Shown here piece after piece: positions 33,010-45,200 of a stretch of DNA of 64,000 nucleotides. The notes below the pieces were generated by a model. It searched no databases. It was not told where the DNA came from and saw only the letters and a program-made list of their open reading frames with translations. The stretch lies in the NCBI RefSeq assembly GCF_027744825.2, contig NC_071349.1:21013501-21077500 (forward strand), given 5' to 3'. Made by a program: the position numbers and the translations under genes. The number at the start of each line of letters is the position of its first letter. Position 1 is the first letter of the stretch. The DNA comes from Synchiropus splendidus (taxonomy: Eukaryota > Chordata > Actinopteri > Syngnathiformes > Callionymidae).

Positions 33010-35253
33010 ATGGCCGAGTATTTCCACATTAACACTCCACTGTTGGAGAGCGTCGCCATGTCCAAACGACTCGGAACCACCGTCTATATGAAGATGGAGA
33101 ATTCGCAACCTGCTGGTTCCTTCAAGATCCGCGGCATCGGCCATCTTTGCAAGCAGGTATCCAAGTGTGAGTGTTGGCAAAATGAAACTTGGAACCAAAA
33201 CCTCTTCCCTTCGGTTCTAGCTCGCCTCCAAATCCAAAGGAGTGGTCTGCTCTTCCGGTGATTTGAAACCCACCCTGAATTCACCTCTGTTCCTGGTGAC
33301 TTCAATGTCCATCGATCTTGCTTCAGGGGGAAATGCCGGGATGGCAGCTGCCTACGTAGCCAGGAAGATGCAGATGCCGGCCACCATCGTCATCCCTTCT
33401 GCAACTCCTCAGCTGGTGGTCAAGAGGCTTCAGGATCAGGGGGCAAATGTCATAATGGCTGGCAAGGTACAGCTGTGGACTGGTGAGGCCTTTGTTACAG
33501 GTCGGGTGAAATGACAGCGACGGTCTGACAGGTCTGGGACGATGCCAATGCAGAAGCTCTACGGCTGGCAGACCGTGAAGGGCTCACCTACGTCCCTCCC
33601 TTCGATCATCCCCTGCTCTGGTAATGACCTTCTAGACAACGTGGGACAGGTGATCAGAATGTTGACCCGTGGCATTGGATGGCCCTCAGGGAGGGCCACG
33701 CCAGCATGATGTCGGAGGTGGCGTCAAGTCTTGGTCCCTCTGCAAAGCCTGGAGCGGTTCTGCTGTCCGTGGGAGGAGGAGGCCTCCTCTGTGGGGTTGT
33801 GCAGGGCTTGAAGGATGTGGGCTGGGCCGATGTCCCTATCGTCGCCATGGAGACGGTCGGGGCGGACTGCTTTAATGCCGCGGTCAATGCGGGGAAGGTG
33901 GTCACCTTAGATGACATCACCAGGTAGGATTTAAGCAGAGCTGAAAGTCAGACTCGAAGGTCACGTGGTCAAGACCCCTGTCTGCTCTTCACGCATAGCG
34001 AGGCCAAATGTCTTGGTGCAAAAACGGTGTGTGAGAAAGCCTTTGAATACAGTCAGAGCGGCGACGTCGCCATCATATCTGAGGTGGTGACGGATCGGGA
34101 GGCTCTGCTGGCTGTGCAAACATTCCTGGGTGAGTGGTTAAATCGTGAGAAAATGATGGATTGTCCTGGTCTCACGGCCTTGTGTGTGCAGACGAAGAGC
34201 GAGTGCTGGTGGAGCTTGCCTGCGGCGCTGCACTGGCCGCCGTCTACTCTGGAGTGGTTCAGAGACTTCAGACTGAAGGTACTTTTCCTGCTGGTGAATG
34301 TGTACGTTGTGCTTACAGCCATTAGTTAGATATCTGCTGCTGTTATTTCTACTTCACATCTTGTTCCACTGATGCATGTGGGTGAGAGAGCGTTGAGTGC
34401 GGCCCATGTGACTGAAGCAGGCGTGTCATTCGAGCTCTCAGGTTCCCCGCCATGGTACTTTGTGTTTGACAATCTTTATCTACTTGCCAGATTGAGCCAC
34501 GACTTGTCTGTCACTCAAATGAACGGTGCAAATACCCTCAGGCTTCAGTGAGTGACGAGCAGGTGTGGCGTGGCTCAGCCATGACCCGCACCACTGCACT
34601 CTGCTGTGAGCACTGTCCTGCTACAACTGTGTGTGTGTGTGTGTGTGGGATGAAGTCCGGGATGAAATGCAATATTTCCCACTGTAACCTTGAGGATGGA
34701 TGAGGCGGCTCCTTCTTCTGCCCTCACTGCAGCGTGTCGGTCCCAGGATCTGAAACTGTGTTTTCAGACTCTCGGTCGGACCAGTGATGGTGGGGCATGG
34801 CGCATGTTGCCATGGTAACTGTCTCAGAGGTTCCCTCGGTCTGCTTCATGAAACCCCTGACGCTGCTGGTTCAAGGCTTTTCACTGAACCACCGCGATGA
34901 AATGGCCACCGAGTGCCAGTTTCACCTGGTCTGTCTGCACATGAGCTGGAGGGCGGGACTTTGACAGAGCATCCACTCGTGGTTCTTCTGTGATCCAGCC
35001 TTTACATTGTGGTTAATGCTAACACCTGCTACCGCTCTTACCACTACTTCCGAGTATGTCACACTTACATACGTACAGCAGCTTTGAGTTTGAATCAGTC
35101 AATGAGTAGCGCTCTCTGAAATAATTCTATCTTGATTCTGCCCTGCCAGGACGTCTGCCCGCCATCCTGGACTCGGTGCTGCTGGTGGTGTGTGGGGGCA
35201 GCAGTGTGGACACAGAGCAGCTGTCACTGCTGAAAGACAAACTGCAGGCATGA
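33010..35253 (+). CDS. sdsl: L-serine/L-threonine dehydratase, SDS-like, 8 coding exons
   Basis: PLP-dependent fold-type II enzyme that deaminates serine to pyruvate or threonine to 2-oxobutyrate in the cytosol (family knowledge). Exons: 33010-33156, 33221-33257, 33327-33466, 33532-33620, 33690-33923, 33999-34129, 34192-34278, 35150-35253. They sum to 969 nt, or 322 residues (human SDS 328, SDSL 329). The catalytic lysine lies in GSFKIRG (Lys39). The substrate loop is SSGGNAG (60-66) and the PLP-phosphate loop is SVGGGGLLCG (Gly166-169). Gly62 in the substrate loop is the SDSL-type residue; classical SDS has Ala there. The block GKVWD, PPFDHPL and FNAA also fits SDSL. Oddly, the motif usually reading VEPACGAA is VELACGAA (Leu268). 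The start is supported by a good context (ATCATGG). sds versus sdsl needs a tree. Confidence 0.93.
34279..35149 (+). other. sdsl: sdsl intron 7
   Basis: An 871-bp last intron that contains a GT microsatellite (34629-34647). Nothing else is recognised. Confidence 0.85.
34629..34647. repeat. (GT)n microsatellite
   Basis: About nine GT units in the last sdsl intron. Confidence 0.9.
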
Positions 35254-36282
35254 AAAAGAAAACAGCGAACCAAAGGAATTCATGTTTGAAGTTGAAATGT
35301 TCCAACTTCATCATAATGTTGCTCAAATGTCTTTCACCGTATATCCTGTTTGAACCAAGCGTCAAACTCCATGTTGGTGTGTGCTGAGATGGAAGGTTGA
35401 TGTTTTTCTGTTGGATTCGCACATGAACCTATTCCACCTTGTCTTTCTTCAACATGCGGCTTTGCCTTTAAGTTAAGCGGTAACATGGATGTTGCTGTGT
35501 GGGGGAAGCTGTTGCTATGGCAACAGTTTGTTTCAGCTCAGCCTCTGCTAAAAGCTTGATCTGACTTTGCAACTCTTCAAGCAACGCACGAGCTCAGTTT
35601 CTACCTTCTTCTGCTGGATTACTCTGGACTCTGACTTATTCAAATCACGGCTGATTCCAGCTGGCGAGGATCCTGTCATCTCATCTCATCCGTTGTTTCT
35701 GAAAACCAAATGTCAACACCTCAAGGTCGCTGGATCTTCCACCTGCTCTGATGTCTGGCCCCGGCATGCCGGCCCATTACTATGACAACAGGACGGAGGC
35801 TGGCAGAGGACGTGGGAATGAGCTATAAATAGATGCAGGGCAACAGGAATGAATGGAGGAGCCACAGGCGCTACACCTGAATCTGACGCCCCCCTTGAAA
35901 GGTCTTCAAGTTGCCTCCCTTTCTGTCGTCACCTCTCCTACAGACGGTGTGAAGGTCCTTGGGGTCGGGTCCTGCAGAACGCACTTGATCATTACCTGTC
36001 AACTTGAAGATTTGAATGGCGCCTGTGTCTGGTTCAATTTGGCGTCCTTGCCTGAAGACACGAAAGACAATGGAGTCCATTGGAAGTGTTTTGCGGCGTA
36101 AATAAGTCTTCCACGATGACCATCGTGAAGTGACAGAATGCCATCCTGTTTTTGTTGGCGAAACCAAAGCGCGAGTGACGGTGACGGACCGTACCACTTC
36201 CGCACCACCCCCTCGCCAGCGCGCAGTGAACTGATCCAGCTCGTCCACCGCCGCCGCCGCCTCTGAGCACAAGCGCTTCGTG
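35254..36282 (+). promoter_or_regulatory. sdsl 3' end / syt14 promoter interval
   Basis: About 1 kb between the sdsl stop and the syt14 ATG. No canonical AATAAA was found. TATAAATA at 35824-35831 is either a TATA box, with a start near 35855 giving a 5' UTR of about 430 nt for syt14, or a variant poly(A) signal for sdsl. CpG density rises from about 36150 to the syt14 start, including a CCGCCGCC run, which fits a CpG-type promoter. The long minus-strand open frame here (35871-36770) has no similarity. Confidence 0.5.
35824..35831 (+). promoter_or_regulatory. TATAAATA element
   Basis: A perfect TATA consensus followed by AGATGC. It may be the syt14 core promoter or a variant poly(A) signal of sdsl. 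The sequence alone does not decide. Confidence 0.35.
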
Positions 36283-39200
36283 ATGGCGGTGGACGGTGAG
36301 TAGCCGCCTCGGTCCTCTTCACGCTTGCATGCGCCGTCTCCTGCTCCGGTCGGGAATGACGCTAAACCGCTCGCTGAGGTCTCCCCGGTGTCACGGGTCA
36401 GGGTTAGCAAGAGAGTCGCTGTCTCGCGGTGATGTTCGCCAAGTTGAGGCCACCGGGGTGGAAGTGTCCTGACTGACACCTGGCTCAGCATCGTGCGCTG
36501 ATCACTGTTTGTATTCGAACAGAGCAATTGCTGGACTGGAGCCTGTCTCGGGCGCGCGTGTCCGTCAGAGAAGCAGGTGTTTGACCGAGGGGGATCTAAC
36601 CCGAGCCACACTCCTCCTGGGGCTCGTTGGAGACCAAACATTGGCCGGCTGACGAGCAACCGAACCACAAATGTTGACCGTGTGGTAGCGCAGAACTCTA
36701 ACCATTGGAGTCCAACTGATTCATTAACGATTTGTGTTGAATGAGCTCCAGCGAGCTGCAGGTGGCGCACTTCCTGTGCTGCGAGGACTGGAGCGCGCCA
36801 CAGTCCAATGGAGTCACTTCATTGTCATTTACGGAGTCAAACTGGGCTGCAGGTGTCGATTGTATCGTAAAAGAAAAGGTCCCACTCGGATGATCAGAAG
36901 CAAGTTCCTTTGCAAATGTGGCGCCATCACGTGCACGCAGCTTTGCAGACACTCTGGTCACCCTCTCACTGAGGCCCCGAAGCAGCGTCACCCTCTCGCT
37001 GACGCCCCGAAGCAGCGTCACCCTCTCACTGAGGCCCTGAAGCAGCGTCACCCTCTCACTGAGGCCCTGAAGCAGCGTCACCCTCTCACTGACGCCCTGA
37101 AGCAGCGTCACCCTCTCACTGAGGCCCTGAAGCAGCGTCACCCTCCCGCTGACGCCCTGAAGCAGCGTCACCCTCTCACTGAGGCCCTGAAGCAGCGTCA
37201 CCCTCTCACTGAGGCCCTGAAGCAGCGTCACCCTCTCGCTGACGCCCTGAAGCAGCGTCACCCTCTCACTGAGGCCCTGAAGCAGCGTCACCCTCTCACT
37301 GAGGCCCTGAAGCAGCGTCACCCAAGTGGCCGAGTAAGTCTTGCCACGTGGGCTCCTAATCTTCAGCCTCCATCCTCTCCTAACTAATTGGCTTTTCTTC
37401 AACGGATTCTGTCTCTGGAGAGCTTGGTGTCAGGAGTCGGTGAGCGCAACACGGAAGCACAGACTTGACCCATTGTCGCTCTTGATCAGGGAAGTGAATG
37501 AAGTCGGCCAATAATGAGCAACTGAAACCGGTGACTGAAGTCATGGAGAGGTCAGAGGTGAACTAACCTTAACCGCACAGGTGTCATTGAAGCGTTGTGT
37601 TGTCGCCTCTGACATGCCAAAGACATTCCACCGGCGTCTTCCTCCCGCTATTCAGCTTTGAGTTGAAGAATTTACTGCATCACAACAATAAATGGGCATT
37701 CGTTGTTGTTTCTGGTGCACAGAATTGTTACGCGGCCAGCTGCCTCCCACTCACAGCTGCCATGTGTATCCTTGGGAAAAAATATCTGTACGACGTCAAG
37801 GCATTCTTGTCAGACACAAAATCTCTTTCTGGCTTGTCAGTCACTCAGCAAAACCGATGGATTTTCATTTATTCATGAAATGTATCTGGAGACTTTGGCA
37901 CTGAGTTGGTGTTCTCTACAACATCAGCCTCTTCTCTGGGGTCGGGTCTTAAATCCGTTCTGGAGTGATGGCTCGTCTGAAAACGGCCCATTCTAGACAA
38001 AGCTGGGAAACACGGATCCTAGCGTCTTGAGTGAATTGGACAGAAGATGCCACATGGCCAGCTCAGATGTTGGATGTCCTTGCTGCGTCCTGCAACTTTG
38101 AGCTTTCTCTCGAGACTTCTGCGTGTCGTTTCACTACTTCCTGTGAAAACACGAGTCTTGTAAAGCCTCATCTTCCTGACTGTGTTGAGATGCCCGGCAC
38201 TCACGCAGACTCCAGTGGTGGGACCTTCATGGAGAATGACCTTCAAAAATCAGTCGATGGACGTAACGTGAAGCCCTTTTGTTTCTTTTCTTAGAATTGA
38301 CCTGCTCTTTCTACCAATGCTTTTGTGTCTGTTTTTATGGCTGTAATTACTCATCTTTCGCTGGCACACTTTTTGAATGACTTCACAATGGCCATAATGA
38401 GAAGGGAGTGACGATATATATCATATGTACAATAGAAAAATGTCTACGGTATCGTTTCCCTTTGATTGTTTCATCAATTCAAGCAAGTCTGCAATGTTCT
38501 GTGGACTCGTTTCTGGATTAGCGACAGTGCACGCCTTTATGCTAGTCACTGTTTTGCACTTCACCTACCGGACTATGATCATGGGGCGTTGATGGAAGCC
38601 TTTCTTCAGAACGTAGTAGTATGTAGCCCACGGGCTGCCGATGACAGACCTCGTCCACCGAGCACAGGATACAGGACAGGGAGCGTCTCTCTGAAGAAGC
38701 TTGCATTCTCCTGTGTAGGGCCAAGTACACAGTGTTCATTTCATCAAGAAAAAGTTGGTTTTGGTGGCTCATTTCTATCATTTCTCTGAGTTAATGCAGA
38801 GGCAGGAAAATGAGTCATCAGTCAGGGTGAGTGTGGGCTGGTAGTGTGAGGGATGTGACATCCACTTAGTCAAACCAGAGAGAGAATTCATTTACCCCGG
38901 CCTCATGGAAGTGGGTGCTGTCCAGCCCATCGACAAACAAACAATGAAACCAGCGCCGTTTCCATTTCTGTTGCCAGGTCTTTCTCTGTTTCCCAGCATG
39001 GCTAGAGATGGCCGCTACAGGCAAAGAAAAAGATCGGGATAAATGTAGCCATTCTGGAGATGACGATAAAACTCACAGTAAAAACATTTTCATTCCATTA
39101 CTAGCGTTCATGGTGAAACTTGTGGAGTTTGTCGTCATCATTTGTGCCATTATCTTTCATAATGTTCCAGTATATCATTAATTCATACGATGTTCTTGAA

Positions 39201-42200
39201 ATGATTATACAAACTGTCCGTCCTTTGTTCTAAATTCTAAAACAAAATGTTGTCCTCACTCTTAAAATGATCATTTTTCATTTTAACCTTAACCGAATCA
39301 GAATTGGTTGATGGCTTGTTGCCTGTGAGAATTTGTCAGTGATCAGTGAACCAAAGACGACACCGCTGACCCCCCTGCAGAGACCCTGCATGTGTTGATT
39401 TGAACCAAGTCAGACAACCGCATCAGAAAACCCATCAGGAGGACCACTTGATCTAACTAAACCCACACCAATCTAGTGACTCAGAGTGGACTAATGTCAC
39501 CGTTAAAAATGCGTTTCAAACCATCATGACTCTCCACGACCGTCTCACACCATGGGGATTGTTACTTATTTATTACATTTCCTTCTTGATAATCAGCACG
39601 TTTCATACCGCCGCTCACTTTTCATGGTTATTCTCATTGTGTCCCCAATGGTGGTCTTTGGTCGCCACCCAAGGCCTGGTAGATGTGCACAGATCCTCTC
39701 GTCCGAGTTGATGGGGTGGCAGCTCTTCTGGAAGACTCTCGCCAGTTGAAAATGCCTTTTGATTGTGGTGGCCTGGTGTACCTCTGCTCATGGAGAGCCT
39801 GGACATCTGTATGAAGGATCACACTGGCGGAAGTTGTTGATCTGAGAATCAACTTCTGCTGATGCCTTTGTAGCTTCGTCTTTAATTTCTTCCATCACTG
39901 TGCCTTTCATTGACCCTTGGAATGTCTTTCCAGGTGGCGAGCGCAATTGTGGCGTGCACGAGTTGGTCTGTGTCAGAAAAGGTAAGGCACATAACACCAC
40001 TCCATCATTCTCCATGAACCAGCATTTCCTCCCCTGTGTGTACACTGGCATCTTATGCATCCATCACACTGTTTCATTCCTTTTTGGGGGTCCATTGGCA
40101 TATGAGTCACTGTGGAACAGCCAAATACTGGTGGTCCTGCAATGGTTTTCCAACCATTGAATATCACTTTCTAGTCTTGTCAATGTGATAGTGTTAACAA
40201 GACACATTGAGTGTTCACATTTTTTATGGGTTTTTTTTAACGTCTTTTACATCTGAGGTGTCAACACAAGAGAGTCTGGTTCTGGCCGCGGACCTGATCC
40301 CGGCTGGAGAGCTGCACTTTGTTTCGGGGAACTCTCGGCGGGGGGTGAGCTTCTGGCCTCAGGCGTCTAGGTGTCCAGCGCGACTCCACACAGACATGAT
40401 GGATGCCGGGCAGTAAAGGGTCTGATGGCTGTCTGGGCGCACGACATGCTTCAGAAGCAACTTCTCAAACTCCCACAACACTGGGGTGAGCAGCTTCAGC
40501 TGCAGGAAAATGGTGCTGGGGAACAGGAGCGCAGTGCAGCTCTGCGGTCCGGGACTCGCGATGTGTGCGGGTGTTTGATAACTCAGGTGTTTTCTCCTTT
40601 ATTAGGCTGATAAACACCTGACTTTATTGACAGACAGAGTTGCTTAAATGACTAGTGAGTGATCTGTTGCATCGTCTTGCAGGCCATCCTTCATGACCCT
40701 CTATGATCATGTAGCCCAAAGTGCTTCAGTTTCATTGGGTTCTTCATGTGCTGGCTGGCCTGTGGAATGTAAAGCTAGAGACTGATTGAGTTTGTTAAAT
40801 CTCTTTGGAGAGCGATCAGGAGCAGGATTTGCCTCCATCTGGCCTGTGAATAATTCAGCAATAAGCTGGTACAAGACTGGCAGGTCATGTGACTAAACAT
40901 GGCTGCCCGACCTAACAAAAAAACAGCACGCTTATGTAATGTCCTCATGTGGGCGTTAAAAGTTTTGTTGCAGCATTATTATTGTGGAGGAGGCGATGTG
41001 GTGCAAGTATTTTGGGGGGAAACAGTGGCCTAATTGTTCGGAGAGCTGTGCCTGGACTTGTTGCTATGGCAACCAACAGGTGAACCATCAGATGTTTCCG
41101 TCTCCCTTGGTCCTTGTTTTCCCCCTTTCTTACCCTTTCCGCTTTGGTCTCGGAACAGCTTGTGAAAGATCACTGTGGTTGTTCATTGCCTATGTGTTCA
41201 AGCACTTCAGTCACTGCCAAAAGATTGATGAGGAGACTCTCACTCTGAAGTACCTTGTTCTGTCTCCCAGTCTCTCCAGAGGTGCTGGGGATCCTGACCG
41301 CCATCTGCCTCTTCATCATTCTCATGACGTTCATCTTCTGGTACGTCAACAGCAAGTTGACGCTGGAGAACCCAGGGAGCCTCCCGTGCCTGGATGAGTT
41401 CAGAAAAGGCTCGGAGCAGCAAGGTGTGGAGGAATATCTGTTCAAAAGTACTCAGTCTTTGCTTGTCCAGGTGTATTGACGTGTGAAAGTGCAGTTTGCA
41501 GTTGATGCTCTGGCCTTCACGTGCACAAAGCTTGCATGTGGAAATAGTCAATACTTTGATTTAGGAACTATGAGAGCGGGATACATCTACATCATGTGGA
41601 ATTGTTATAAAATATCATCCTCTCTTGCAATGTAACGGAACAAAAGAATGTAGCAATTCATGAACAGCAAAAAGGTAATTAAAAATAACCTTTAGAGGAG
41701 TCAGGGGAAAATTGTCTGTTACAATTGACTTGTTGTTGACTTGCTGACCCAGTTAGGTTGAAGAGAAAAAGAAAGCAGAAGGCTGTGTAGAGACGCTGCT
41801 GAGGTCTGAGTCCCTGGAAAGAGCTTTACCTCCCCCTGCTGTGGAATATGGAATATTACCTCAGTATGCACAGTACGGCAATTGTATGGTGCAGGTTACT
41901 GTAAATGCATGTTGTTGTGAGGGATGACTGAATTGTCTGTTTTATCATTTCAACACTCCGCTCCCTATTCTTCTGAGCAGACAAGGCCCTGAAAGACAGC
42001 GGGCCACATGCTACCTCGTCCGACAGCGAGGATGAGGTCATGGGTCAGTACCAAGAAGCCGTGACTCGGTCCCAAGGTCTGAAAGGTGGAGCCAAGTCGA
42101 CAGCTAACCTCCTCAAACGTGCAGCGGGCCTTCGGTGGGAGAGTCGGCACAAGTATAGCGCTCTGATGTCCAATTACAGCGGTTACAGCAGCGACGCCTC

Positions 42201-45200
42201 GGTGGACGATGGTTGGTGAATACAAGCTTCACTGACACCTTAGTGCACTTTCCCTCAAACCAAGCCCTGATTCTTCTTCCACATTGGCTTTCAAGCTGGC
42301 TCTAGTTTCATCACCAGTTCCACTCTCTTGTTGCTGTCATCCACAAGGACACTGTGTCTTGGAGTGGATCACCGAAATGTTCAATCAATAATACATATCA
42401 AAGAAGCTGAGGCGGAAAAGCAAAACGACATTTCTTGTACAAATTGTTTTCCTTTCGCGTAGTACCTGAACTGGTGAAGCAGAGTTAGTAGTTCAGCCTT
42501 TCAGGTTCTTGTTTTCGATTCAGTTTCAGATTTTCTGTTGCATACTTAATTTTACTGAATTACTTGAAACATTGTAAACCACAAATGAGTACAGTATGAA
42601 TCACAACCTCTTGAAACAACTTCAGTCAGGAAGTCGGCCACCTCCACCATGATCATCCTCCAACAGTTATGCTCATCATGTCCTCATTCCCCACGTCCTC
42701 TCCGATGTCTTGATTTTTTTCCCCTCCAAAAACGTAGTTATGACTTCATTTCGCCACCTGATTCAGATTTCACACTGACAGTAGTCCAGACGGCCCTGCA
42801 GAAGCACCTTGTGTCTTCCCACACAACCTGCACGGGAGAGCGATCCAAGTCTCTGTGGGAGGATCCAGGAGCAGTCAACTGTCTGACTGCCTAACCCACC
42901 CCTCTGCAGCCTTGTGCCTCTTTCTCACTTCCTCTGCTCACAAAAAAGCCTAACTGGAGGTGTGGCTGGAACTCTCCTGATGCCTGTGCAGAAGTTAAAC
43001 AGCTGGAATGGCTTGAAGAAGAAGAAGAGTTGTTTGAGAGGGGCGAGCCAACGTAAGCCGTCTGATCTCCAGCATGAATCTGGACATTTGAATTTTACAG
43101 TGGTGAAGCGTTTCTCCAACACAGACATCACACACACTTTCCTGTGTTATGTAAGCCTGCTGGGTGTCTGGGCTATTTAAGGCAACGTTTGAACGCGCTG
43201 CTGAGAGGCATGAATAGTGCATGACATCCTTCCGACTTCATCACTACTGCAGTACTGAGGCAGCCTCAGCGTCCCCCTGGCACAACCTCCGTCCCGCCAC
43301 TAGGGGGTCGCGGTAGTGTTAGGGTTTCTCACTGAGCTTTGAATGGAGGAGGAGAGCGGTTTCTGAGCCTCATGCTGTTTGTTTGGTGCTTAATTGAGCA
43401 TATCTCATGATGACCAGCTTGTCAGCTGGCTGGCGACGCTAGATGGCGTCTGAGTTGAGTTGCTGTGCTTAGACGTCCTTGTGACCCGGGGTGCTGCTTG
43501 TGTTGCTTGAATAATCACATCTGTCTTTTCTACTGGTACCGTGGATAATTGTGTCACATGGACCGTGTGGGCTTTTTTATAAGTGAGGGTGCTGAGGCTC
43601 GACAGTTGGAGATGCCAAAATAGACAGAGGCACTCATTTTCAACTAAGTCTGGTGACTTCCTGAGCAGCAAACAAAAGCTCATTGTGGGGTCATATTGTC
43701 CTTCATCCCCTTTATTTAGCAGCATCTTCACCACATAAGCCCACAACTGCAGTGACATGTTCAATCCTTCAGGTTCAGCAGGAGTTCAGCGAAGTAATTC
43801 ATCTGAAGATAACAAGGGCACCGCATATCACTGCTGCTAATGAGCATGTGAAGCAAAATCAAATTCTAAAGCTCCCGAGGTGGTTGTTGAGGACGATGAG
43901 GATGATAAGGTGGCAGGGTGTCGCACATTTCAGTGACATCTGTAAGTGCTGCAACTCTGATCCCTGTCTGCTCTGACTGAATGGCGTGCTGTCAAGGCTG
44001 CCCTTTGGCCCTTGGGCCCTTTGCACCGGCACTTGCTACATGCTACTGTAAGTCGTTCACAAAGAGACAGGTGTTTTGCTTCATTCATTCAGTCTCCTCC
44101 AACACCCGCTGTCTGTGCCCTGTGATAGATGTCCTGGGTCCTGGTAGCAGGGTTAACGTGGTTTTTGCTTCTGTCTGACATTTTTAAATCTTCAGGACTG
44201 CGAAAACAGTACCTCGGCTAGAAAACGGGATGAAGGGAGGGAAGACGGTGGAGGAGGTTACATGTCTGCCATTTGGCTTCTGGAGAAAAAAAGTTGTGCT
44301 ATAACGGCAGCCTGCATCAAGAAGAGCGCCCCCGGCTCAGCGGGTGCAGAGTCACTCCGAAAGAGATCTGCTGCTTTCACGGGGCCCTCAGAGACACTTG
44401 GTGAAGGCTCTGTCTGCTGCTGATATGTGACACTGACTCTGACTGACAGTAAAGCTCAGTGCATCATCACTTTGGGTTTTTTTTCCATAAGTCGGCAGAG
44501 GTGGCTTTTTTTTAATTGAGTTATTTCTCACTCTTGACTTATTTTCGTCATTTATTTTTAAAACGCTCCTCACCAGTGTCCCGATGGGAATATTGCCAAT
44601 ATTACTCATTCAAATTGGACTTGGGAGGCAGACTAAACAAGCCAGTGACACACAAACATTTTGTTTTTTTTGGCTCAATACAGTGCTCATTCTGAGGAGG
44701 TGTGAGAGGCCATCTTGGTCTGTTTCAAGAGACCACTAACCCCTACTTCAGAGGATGAGATCACTCCAGAATAACTCAGCATATCTGTTTATATACTTAT
44801 ATACTGTATAGTATATATTATGGGCTACGAGATGTCAACAGTGTCCGAAACGTTCAATGTCTTAGAAGGATAAGCATCAAGGTTCCGAGTCTTTGTATGT
44901 AAGCGGGTAATGGAAAAGAATGTAACTATTCATTTCTGTGTGCTTTTTTTTTCTAATACCATCTTAAACAGCGCAATAATATGAAACATTGTTTAATCCA
45001 ATTTCACTCTTACTGAAACAGGTTTGTCTTTCTTGCCAGCTAATTGCATTCAGAGGATGAGGAGAACGCCACCTCTGGACGAGCTGCAGCCACCACCCTA
45101 TCAGGATGAGAATGGCTCCCCACGAATGTCCTGCACGCTGTCAGACCTCTGTGATGCCAAGTGTGACCTGTCCCATACCAGCAGCAGTCCCCACCTCTCC

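Noticed and set aside
35871..36770. 299-codon minus-strand open frame
   Set aside because: It lies over the syt14 promoter and first exon on the opposite strand, has no recognisable domain, and is explained by GC-rich sequence.
36961..37323. CRISPR-like 30-bp repeat period
   Set aside because: Units are directly adjacent with no spacers, and the DNA is vertebrate.
36698..37402. Open frames of 217 (+) and 234 (-) codons
   Set aside because: They are produced by a stop-free 30-bp tandem repeat and no unique coding sequence surrounds them. Kept only as a minisatellite.
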